From: Apostichopus japonicus
Taxonomy: Eukaryota > Echinodermata > Holothuroidea > Aspidochirotida > Stichopodidae
Assembly (NCBI RefSeq): GCF_037975245.1
Contig: NC_092565.1
Location: 3,237,499 to 3,301,498 of the forward strand
Direction of reading: 5' to 3'
DNA length: 64,000 nucleotides
Shown here: positions 47,401 to 59,400 of the stretch, one piece after another
Layout: each line of letters begins with the position of its first letter
How positions within the stretch are numbered: position 1 is the first letter of the stretch
Made by a program: the position numbers and the translations under genes
Notes under the pieces: model-generated
Database searches by the model: none
The model's input: only the letters and a program-made list of their open reading frames with translations
Told to the model about the DNA's origin: nothing

Positions 47401-50400
47401 ATAGGTTTTCCCCCAAATTAGGACAGTTTTAATTCAGCCATTAAAGTTTATTAAGCCATTTGTTCATATTTATATTATCATTTACCATTTTGTAGAGTTT
47501 TGCAATAAATCGTCAGCCGTTGTTTCAACGCAAGAACACTCTTGCATCCTCATTTATCACTTATGAGTTCGAAGCGTAGGACCCTAAATCTGGTAATGTC
47601 CCCCGCCATCCGCGGTTCGCTTCAATTATTAAGGGTAGTATTGAAGATACCAGACCAAACTGAAGAGCAGTACGATAGATGAGGAAATATAATACTATAG
47701 TAAATAGATCTCAGAATTTTCCTTGGAAAAGTATATTTTAAATTAGATAATATACCTACACCTCTAGAAACTTGTTTACAAACATGATTAATATGGACTT
47801 TCCAAGAGAGCTGAGAATCGATATACACACCAAGATATTTAATATTATCGACTCTTTTAAGGCAAATACCATGCATATATAAATCAGCATTTAATGTTCT
47901 AGAGGAGTTTCCAAATACCATATAATTTGTTTTATCAATATTCAAAGACAGTTTGTTAGCAGAAAACCAATCATAAAACGCATTTAATTCATTACATATG
48001 GTTACTTTAAGAGTTTCTACATTGCTGTCAGAGAAATAAATATTATTATCATCAGCAAAAAGGACAATCAAGCAATTTGTAGAGACGTTGCAAATATCAT
48101 TTACGTAAATTATAAAAAGAAGTGGACCTAATATAGACCCTTGAGGAACTCCGCACTTAACTGAACGATTATCAGGATTGATTCCAGAAAAAGAAACGTA
48201 CTGTTGCCTGTTAAACAAATAACTTAAAATGAGAGAAAGAGCTAGACCTCTTACACCGTAATGTGATAATTTCCTCAGAAGAATTCCATGATCGATGATA
48301 TCGAATGCTTTGGAAAGGTCTAATAAAACACCAATACAATTATTGGTGTTTTTTTAAAAATGTAAATACTAAGGCCAAAAGCCGACGCTCATATAGAGAC
48401 ATGCTAGAAATATAAGGGAGAACATTCTTGGTACCTAATCGCCATGAATTGAACACGTAGAAAGAACCTTCAACGAAACAGAACTTATACTAAGACCAAA
48501 AAGCAGATATATATGGAGACCGAGTGAAGACGAGGCTGATTGAAACTATATGCAGTAGATACGGAATAGACTTAAAACTTAAGAGAATATATGAAGATGC
48601 TTCTAACTGTTATTAATTTTGTTGTTGTTTATAATTATATTGCACATTGAAAACTCATATATACTCTCTCTGTCCTTCTTTATGTTGACTGCACTCGACA
48701 AAGAATCTATGACAATAGGATATATTGTAATGAACAATTCCAATGAAACTTCAGAGATATCGCTTACTGACAAATATAAGGAAATGCTAGAAATAAGGAA
48801 ATATTAACAACCCTGCAAAAGTTACCAAGATTATATTAATATCCTTGCATGTGTCATTTGAACTTTTTTCTTTACTATTTTTACTTATTACATTGCAAAA
48901 CTTCCTGCTATTCTTGGAAAATGAACTAAAATCGGATTTCGATATCACTTCAGACATATTCATGACACAAAGAAAGTGTATGACTTCAACATGAAGAACA
49001 TTTTTCTTTCTTTTTGTGATTCACAAGAAACAGTTCATGAAATATACAAAACTATATTATATAATGTTAGTACATTAATTGATTTACGGTGAAATAATTT
49101 ATCCAGATTGCGATACAGGTGCAAAGCTGTACAGCAGTTTTTTGTAAACAGGAAACCATAATATTCTGTAGAGGCAAAAATTCAGAACCTCCACAAACTG
49201 CTTCACAAGATTCGGGTACTCGATACCAAGCTTCTTTGAGTCCACCAAGCATCATAAGTATTATTTTCCCTACATTTCTGCATATAAATGGTATTTAATT
49301 TTACCTTTGAGCTAGTTTTCTCTTTTTTCCAATTTCCTGCCTCCAACAAGCCAAACAGATTCTCATCAGACAGTCCAAGCACCTTCGTCTGTCCAGTCAG
49401 CTCTATACCGTCTTCCTCGAGTTCCTCGTTCTCCGGTATCTGCAAAAAACAGAGAAACAAAGCTATTTATCCAAGGTTTCAGGGTTAGAATCCCATCTTT
49501 CCGATGACATGGTAGTTTTTTCGAAGTTACTCACTGATGGGGATTCTACCATGGCGAACAATATTAGCGTCTCCCATTTTACTCTCTGCGAGTCTTGCAC
49601 TATGAGAAATTCATGGGATAAAATCTCCTTTATGGTTTGGTCGGATTATTTTGTAAATTATACCGCAACAAAATTAACACTATGGTAACATGTCTATACA
49701 GAAACTTCTGCAAAGTTTGATTTCTTTAGTTTGCAAAACTTCTGTCATTCGTTGTACAAAATTGTCAAAGTCAATCGGTTATGTTCAGCCCCAAAAATAG
49801 TAAACGTTGCTCTGCTTCCAAACAGCCGTACCTTATTTATGTTTCCAGCAAAGATGGGGAAAGGAGTTTGTAAAAGTTGCAGTATGGCAGGTTTTGGTAA
49901 ACTGCAGTACAATGATTTTTAAAGCAAATTGCAAACTAAATCTTGTTTAAAACATTTGCTTCAAAGATGAAAACGGAACTTTCAACTTCAAAATTGATAC
50001 GAAGTGAGCAAAATTTGGTCAAAACAGTTCAAGTTTTGTTCAAATTGAGGCTGGCACTTTCTCCCTTTAGTAGTTTCAACTAGTGTTGCGCCGATATCAC
50101 CAATATCGGTTTTGGCCGATATCCGATATTATCATCCCAATATCGGTCTGATACCGATACGATACCGATATTTTTTATCAGACAAAATAAAGGCAAAATC
50201 GTACTTTTAGTCATGCATACATTCACAAATAAATCTTCAAGTAAACAACAAAATATGGTGTTTTGTTTTCCTTTCGTTCTAAGTTGAAAAGAATTACTTT
50301 TTTCCTGAATTTGAAAAAGAGAATGGTAATTGAAATCCAATCGGAATCTTTTTCACTGCAGCGCTGCACACGATAATAAAATGGACACAGTAAATGTGAG

Positions 50401-53400
50401 CCTTAACATCGTAAAGACTTACAAGTAGCTACAGTGTTAACGTATGCTTGCAAAATTGCATCTTTGTTAGGTTACGAAGTGTCGATCACAATGTAAAAGT
50501 TAGAATTTATTGAGTTTATACTCAATGTACAACTTATTCACTTGACCGTATAGAGAAAAAGAAAACTGAAAATCAGTAGAGAAATGACCAATTGTGTACA
50601 GAAAGTAAGGTGGTACACCTTTCAAATATTACGAAAGATCGAGCAAAACACTTTCGAAAAATTCACGCAAAACTGGCATATCGTGCTAAATGCAACTAAT
50701 GTCATGTAAACAAGGCTCTAGTACACCCATTTATGAATAAACCATAAGACCACATCTGGACTTAAGCGGGGGAAAAAGAAAGTATTTTGTAGAATTTTCA
50801 AAAATACGGAAAAAAATAATATCCTACCATAGTTAAGTGTACAGCAAATAGCCTAACCACCTCGGCTGTTACGGATTTCACGTAACTAAAAAGTTCCCTG
50901 GCAACGTGCCAAAAAATGTTAACAAACAGGTGTTACACAGGGGAAGAGCTCACAGTAGTTTGAGAAGGTACCTGGGAAAATTTGCAGCACATGTACCGTG
51001 GTAGTTGGGTATAGGGTTAAACACCGCAGTTGTAAAAATGTACGCATAGTGCACGCTATTCATTGTTAGGCAGTCTAGAAACATGGCTTTGCTGAACGTT
51101 GTTTGTTTCATAATATCGGAAGTTTTGTAAGTTGCACTTTTTAAAGATTGAAAGACAGATTAAATCTCTTTTCATTTTATAACATAACATAGCTACTCTA
51201 ACTTGTCATTTTAAAATTTTCATCAGTTTCGTGACAGTTTAAATAAAAAGAGTTGTCAGTATTTTGCATCCTCAACTGCGAATTTTTTCATCGCCAGACA
51301 CGCAAAAAAATGCCAAAATTTTTCGGGGGCTTTCGCCCCCCAGAATTTCTACGAGGGGTTCTACCCCATGACCCCACCAAGGCCCTAAGGCGGGCCCCTG
51401 GACACCACGCCTTTATGCTTGCACGCTACGCATGCTCGGCGCTTTCGCTGGGCGAACACCGGCGGGAAATCGGCAGTGTGTTCGCAGGAAATTGAACAAG
51501 GTTTTCCAACACTGCTGAACTGTGCAGTTATGCATCACGTTCAAGGTTTTCACGGAGGCCTTTGAGAAAATGAATGGTTAGTACAGTGTATATATGCTGC
51601 ACTAATGCTGTGTGTAGGCCAAGGTTCACGAAGGTCATTGGTTATATTTGACGTGTTTTTAGAGGTTACGGAGGGTCAGGTTTCCATGGATATTAATCGA
51701 AAATGAATCTGAGTTTAACTGACGCTAAAGAAATGGATCGTCTTGGGCAGATTAACAAATCATTGCAAGGGTAAAGAAGTAGCCCAACATCGGTTTGCTG
51801 TTATCGGCAATTAGGCAAAATTTTACCGATATGCTGCCGATATTGCAAATATCGGCCGATACCGATATTGAAAACGATTATCGTAGCAACACTAGTTTCA
51901 ACCTGTTCCCAATTTTGGCAATCTTCAGGAAGAAACCAGAGTAAAGGGGGGGATTGACATTCCATCTAGACTAGCTATGTGTGAATATTTAGTATAACAA
52001 TAATAGTCTCATAGATGACAACACTCATAAAAAAAAGGCATCATTTTACTCTCAGCCCTCTAAACTTTAGCAGCTTCCTAAATATAAGGTTAAAGAGAGG
52101 GAAAATTATGAACTTGTTACATTTGTAGTGAATTTTGTGAAATAAAAACTTGAATGGATTCATACTGAGGAAACACAAGTTGATTTACCAATGGTTAGGC
52201 TATTGCATTGCTACAGTGATATGAGAGAAGGTACCGGAAGTTTGTGAATAACCTAAAAAGTGCCCATTTTCAGATAACAAGTACCCCTTGGTTTTGGGGG
52301 GAAAAGTACTCACATTCCCATGTTTTGTAATTAGAAAGTGCTTGTTGATATTTTAATGTACCATTTTTGGGGTTTAATTAGTGCCTTGCTATTGAAAACT
52401 TCAAACTGAAAAAAAATCCTGGTTTTTTTTGGGGTAGTAAAAAACATGCAAATACTGTTAATGGACCAGAATGCAAAGAGGATTCGTTGTGTCCCAATGT
52501 TTTGAGTTTACCTTGTGGTTTGCCCCGAACACAACGTGCCATATGTCCCCCCACCCCAAACTGCCTCCCTCTGTACACCAATGTAGTGGTGTGAAATTCT
52601 ACCTGGCACTGTTTTGGTACATACCCCCATGACAGAGGTGTGAGTCATCGTTCCTGTCTCTGTTTCTCCGAGATCCAAACATGTGGTTTTAGTAGAATGC
52701 GCGGGATGTTAATTGAGTCGCAATTAAGCTGTTATTTACGTTAAAAGTTACCTCCTTTTCTGGCCAGTATCTATTTATATTCTTTTAGCATGTCCAACTT
52801 GACAGGGTTTTCTTGTTTCTGTTATTTTACCAGGATTTTTAAGGGTCTAACAGGTTTTTAAATCACTACGCTCGTAATTGGTCGCCGATTGCGTAGGGGT
52901 GAGTAGGCCTACAAAGCTTTTCTTTGTTGCTTCCATCACAGTGTTTAACATAAAAAGAACTGCCGAAAGTAGTGGTGGAAACCAAGTCAAGTATAAGAGT
53001 TTTGTGTTTCCGTTGTTAGGGTTTGGTGTAAGTTCTCCTCTACCTTGGGTATCTACCAACCATGATGCTTGCCATTTGCTGAAGTCCAGAACTTGTATCT
53101 ATTTTTAGCCTGGTGAGTTATCATGTCAAGGGTCAAGTGTAAACATTGTGAATAAAGTTTCTTTTCTGTCCATACAGATCCATGCAGTTTTACTCTGTGC
53201 ATGTTATCACTGATACTGATGTTTTCTGAGAGTTATATTACATGAACCAAAGGAAAATTTTTATGGTGATACTTACCAACTTAGAAGAGAGTTGAACTAG
53301 AAAGTGTGAAGCATTAATATTATCTGTTTGCATACTAATGAGGTCATATTTGCATATTCATATCATTTTAAGTTTTTAAGTGTTTTAAGTGTTGATTATG

Positions 53401-56400
53401 TTTGTTTTTATCGTATGATTTGTTCTGTATGTTGTTTTACAGAGGCTGTTTTATTGTAAGAATAGATTGAGTCAACCGCAGCTACTGGTGTCTTCTGTCA
53501 TTCATTTGACTGTTCACCCCTTCTCTATAAGCCTTTCGTGTCCATTTCACCAACATTACTAAAATACAACATATCCCCAGAACCCCCACAAAACTGACCT
53601 CCTGCAACAGACTCAGGTGAGTGCAACACTGCTGTAATCGTAGGAGCCATGTCAACACCTGGGTGCCACTCATTTTACCGCTGGGGGCAGCTGCTGTTTC
53701 CTCTGCGCCTCCACCCACGCCACCTGCGTGGGTCTTTTCGACGGCAGTCGCCTGACCGTGAGTTGCGAATGCATTGGCTGACCGACCGCTTGATGATTCC
53801 AGTACGTCTCCTTTGTTATTCTGGGAATTTGTATATTCCTCTACTTTTTTTCTGAAGAAAAGAAAAGAATTTTATTTAATATTCAATTTGCTACTTGAGT
53901 TCACAAATGTTGTATTAGGGAACGATGCAACTAGGTAGCCCCTTTGAAGGTGTTTAAATTAAAAAAGAAAATATTGCACTGAAAATTTGAGGGACACAAA
54001 CATATTCTGTATTGGACTTATCTGTTTACTTAATTAATAGGAACAGTCAGGTGAACACTACATAGATCTCGTATTAAATCAAATTAAAAGATTGAGGTAT
54101 TTGGTCTAAATACGTAGGACACAAAGTTTTGGGGGCAGGGGCACAAAAGTTGGCAGACGTTCATCACCCTGGGGAGTAAGTTTGGTTTTTGGTAAGGGTG
54201 GTTTAACATATGTAACATGGTGTCATCATTTCCATCAGTTTAGATGTGTTAAAATTTCAATGTTGCCAGTGCATACAAATTTTAAAATGTGTGTGCATAA
54301 CAAAATGTGAACCAATTTGGAAAAAGTTCTGAAACATGCTGAGTTATATTTCAGTTAAGATAACACAGATTTAGTAGAGATTATTACGTAGAGATTCTGT
54401 TTTTGTCATAATAAATAAACAAGCTAAAACAAGAAAAAGGAGGATGGATTACTTGAAAATATTAATGAGTTTCTCATAGATCTTCTGTTCTTGGCTAGAG
54501 AGCTTGATTTTGTGTGTGATGATATTCATTGGTGGATCAACCTGCATTATGGGAGAAAAAATACAGCATTGAATTAGTTCACATATCAGCTGTTATGTAT
54601 ATGGGGGTTTTAGGGGGAGGGGAGGGGTTGGGGGGTTAAGTAAAAACAGCTTGTGGAATACACAATCCCAGTGACTAACCTTTCAAGTAGAACAAGGGTT
54701 TGCTAAATTTGTCAATATTTTCAACACTGCTATTCCATTGCTAGGCATTCATTTACTTAACTACAAGATCAAAACCAATATTAAGCCTTACGAAAACATT
54801 CTTTTTTGTTTTGTCTTTATCAATTCATAATTATTTTTTTAAGACTAATAAATGAAAGGATACTGACACCCATAAACTGATTGCATGCTGCAGACAATTG
54901 TAAAACAATTGTGCAAACGAAGCAACATATTTAAAAATTTATCACTTGATCAAAGTCTCAATATTTGTACCAAGGTTTCTGTACAGAAAACATCACTCTG
55001 GGTTCAAAGAACAATTTATTAATACTCGTACCAGGGAATGAGTCGTCTAAGACACTCCCCTAGATTTTTTTCACCATGTGAATATTCATGAGTGAGTGTC
55101 TAAAATCTAATCCATTCATTACTCAGACACTTATCTTATATCAGTGTCTATTCTCATACAAAAGCAAAATTGGTGAATATCCAAAATTATCAACCTTATC
55201 ATCAATTATTTGCAATGACCCTGACTATGGTCAAGCTATTAATTAAAAAAAAAAAATATTGCATTCTTTACCATCCAATAACATCAAGAAATTATCAAAA
55301 TGAATTCAAAGGGCTCTTTTGATGTACAACTTCTTCAGAAGCAATAAAGATATCAATAGGCAACCATACAAATTTGGCTGCCTGATTTAAGTTGTTTACA
55401 GCATCAATTATCCTGGATGAATGATTTGTGATAGAACAGCTAAGAATGGGGTTTAAGAAATGAAAGAAGTCCACCTTGCCCTTAAAGATCATTTAATATG
55501 TAGTTGGTAGAGATGTAGACACAGAAAGATGATGAGGGGGCTATAACAATATTAGAAGAGAAATACTTACCAAGGGTCGCCGTCGAAGCAAGGCCTTCAT
55601 TAGGGTTGCCAGCCACTTGTTTCCACTTCCTTAGAAGAAAAGAAGTAAAGAAAGAATGGAAAATATATTGCCAAACTTGCCCACAATAGTTTCTTTGTTG
55701 TAAACTGCACTGTTCGACCACAGAGGAATGTGCAGTTTCCATCCTCTATGTGTACAATTAGTTATCATGCTTTCTCCTGTATGCAACATGTACATTATAC
55801 ATACATACAACTAACCACAAAATTGCAAATCTTACATATTTTAAACCAAACATGGCCTGTTATTTATCAGATTTCAAAGCTACATTTTTTTATACTTCTG
55901 AATAGAAACAAAACTAATGCAAGAGTTGTAAATTCATCAAACTTCGCTAGAAATATACGGCAATGGTACAAACTTACTGACTACCTTTTCATAGCGAGTC
56001 TCGTCACGTGCCTCATAAGTCACGGTTCTACTATTGTTAAACAGACAGTAGCAGAGTAGTATACAAAATACCAACAGCTTCAATGTCATATGATTTACTC
56101 CTACTACAAGGCATGTGTCTAAGTCTGTAAAACAATATCTATCTTATTATAAGACAGGGTGAGGAGGGGGACGGGGGGGGGGAGATGATGGGAGAAGGAG
56201 GTAGGCAGCTTTTCTGCCACCTTTGGCCATTCACTGCAACCACAACATGTAATTATGTATTGTGCTAGGATAATGCCATAGTGTATTCCAAGCATTTTGT
56301 TCAAGTAGCAAGTATTCTCGGAAGGAATTTTGTAGTGGAGGTGTGTTGATTCTAAGGTTGACTTCTCATTTTGAAACTGTTCTAACTGTGAGAGGTTCGT

Positions 56401-59400
56401 TTCCAACTTTACCCAAACCCAATCCTTACACCTTATCCTTAGTCCAGATATCTACATGCAGAGCATGCTTTATTTTCATTTTACTGGCCTGGAGTGAGAA
56501 AAACAGTCCACCTGAATCGCTTGCTTCATGGCTCTGTTTCAACAGAAAACTAGTCATTCTTTCAGCAGAAAACTGAAGCAAGGTCATTTGCACACACACA
56601 CACACATATAAGGTTGATATGTTCACAACAAACTGAATATTCAATGACAATTTGACATATTCATCGACTAGGTAATGTTTACATCCAGGGATAGACATAA
56701 CCGATGACACAGATTAAAGTGGGTGCCCCTACCACTTGCCGGATTGGTCTTAAAAAGTTGACCACCGCAACAAGTGAAGTGCCCTTTTTTCAAACTTGCC
56801 CATACTGACAATGATTCCAATTATTAAACATTGACTTGATGGGACAGTTGAGAATGTACTGAAGGAAAAGTGTAAAAGCAAAGAATTTGTATCGTTTTGG
56901 TCTCCTGTCAATTTTGTACATGTTTTCTACCACTTTGGAAAGTTCTCCTCTGGTGACCTTTCCTATTTTGAAAATTGACTTGATGTTCTTTTGAGGGCAT
57001 AAAAGCAGCTGCTGTGGTGCTTGGCCACTTCAAATGAAAATCTAGCTGAATTTCTATATTTGCTCATACTATCTCTTAATTCAAGCCCTTGTTATTAAAA
57101 ACATATATAGAGAGCTGAGACCCACTCTTCAGCAACCAGTGGCTGTCACTCGAGGTTGCTCTCTTGTCTGTGCATATACTGGGCAGATGTGATCTACAAT
57201 AACCTCTGGGGTATTTTATGATAGAGTCTGGATACCTTGGCAACCAGCTACCTTCCTCTCCCTTTGGAGGGTTTGTCTCCATTTTGATGCATGCATTACA
57301 GCTAAACAGCATACATGTGCCATTTTAAGGTATCTGAGTCTTATAATTAAAACAGAAAATCCTGTTGTATAAATCTCTTACCATCTGGTTTGCACACCAG
57401 TTTCTTCCACACCTTGAGCTCATCAAACGGAGAGCATTTCAGGAATCTGTAACAGCAACAAACACAAAAGATCATACATGTTGTTTTTGTATTTCAAATA
57501 TAAATTCTCCACATATGCTGAAAATCTCAGATATATCTGCACCTATCATCGGCTTCCTGTAGGGAATGTCATAGACATGATATGTATATTAAAGTTACAC
57601 CTCATTATGTGGCATAATTTGTTGATATCCTCTTGGAGGGGTAGAGGGGAGGGGATAGGAACTTTACTAAAACCTGGTTGTTATGATGCAAGTACAGTAT
57701 ACTGGCTTGCAGCTAATGGCAAACAAATCAACAACAACAAAATATCAAAAATGGTTTTGCATTTCAAGGTTGAAGAGTAGCTAGCGTTGGCTCAACAGGG
57801 AGCCGGTGAAGTTAACTCAAGGATGGGACCAATACTAGAATGCTCTAAGGTGAGTTCACCATAGGACACCTGTACTACCATAGGACACCTGTATTACCAT
57901 TGGAGAGCTGTATACCACCAAATGCAAACTACACACCTGAAAGGGTTCTCCAAAATGAGTCTTGCCTGGTTGGCCACCCTCCAGAGGAAGAGCCAATATT
58001 CTGTATTATTGTGTATTATGGTTAAATTAATGTCTTTTTGGAGGGCCATTTTGGATGGGATAACTGAGGGTGGTCCTTGAATGGAAACAACCTCTGAGCA
58101 CTTGAATTCAAAACCTTCAAGATGATTTGCTTAAGCAGGTTAAAAGCAACCCACTATATCCACTGGAGAAATTACCAAGGTTGGGGGGGGGGGAGGGGGG
58201 GCACACTTACCTGAGTAAGGAATACAAGTCCAGCAATTCGTTCTGTATTGGCGTTCCCGTGATGGCCCAACGAGACCTGGCCTGCAGTATACAGATCGTC
58301 ATGGCTGATTTACTCTTGGGGTTCTTGATCTTGTGGGCCTCGTCTAAGATGATCCTTTCCCAAACTATCTGGAGCGGAATTGGTCGGTCAGATAACTTCA
58401 AAACTTTAACATCCTGAGGGATAAAAAACAAATTTCTTCTTCTAGTGTTTTTGTAACATATTTTTCGATAAAGTGTCGACAAAGGACTTGTCAAAAAGAT
58501 ACCTTATGACTACTGTACTAAACAACTCGCAGATTTTGAAGCATTTTGGGCTAATTCTACTAAAGAATTGATAACAACTAAATGGAATTTGCAGCTGATG
58601 AAGAAAAATTTCTAAGCAATTGCGTCAAGAACAAAACATATTTTCTGTCCAATTTTCTCTATTGTCCACAAAAAATTGTTATAAATGGAAACTAAAGACT
58701 TATCTGTTCTCAAAAACATTTTCTTGACTCTTAGCGCCACTGAAACATTAGGTTGACTTTGCAAGAAGCAACTTTTAGGACGATCTTTTGCTTCCAGCTA
58801 GTAGGTTGAACCAAGATTACAAAGTAGTTATCAATTCACAGATTGGTTAAAAGTAATTAATTTATATTGACGATGCTAATCAATGGGATCTCCATCCACG
58901 CCCTTAATCAACAGAGTGCAGTCACTTCTGGTTCCGTGAAACTTGACAAGCTGCAGCCTCTGAAATCACTGAGAGTTCCTTTTAGGAATATCTGACGAAC
59001 ACTTCTGGGCAAACTACCTACACAGTCCCTAATTTACAAATAGTGTGACATATTCGAACAAACATACCACCGATTGGTTGGCAACTTGACTTCAAAACTT
59101 ATATTTCTTGAGTAAAGTGACTCATGATACAACTTGTCATGTTTCTTCCTACAGTGATTTAAGTCAGTGAGTCAACTCAAGTCAGGAAAAGTTAGTGGGT
59201 CTGTTACAACTCTGTCAAGGAGCTTGTAATAAACAATTCATTTTTGAAGGGTGGGTGGGGTGGATTGGGGGGGAATTATTGTTTTGCAATAAATTTTACA
59301 CAAAATAAAAGCAAACCTAGAAAGTAGAGCAGTGATAAGAATTTCATAATACTATATCTTTATTTGCACAGTATATGTACATATTTTCTGAATCAGTAAC

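Noticed and set aside
51253-51495. 80-codon ORF inside the hAT-type element, considered as a transposase remnant
   Set aside because: It translates the GGGGGCTTTCGCCCCC repeat region and lacks hAT transposase motifs.
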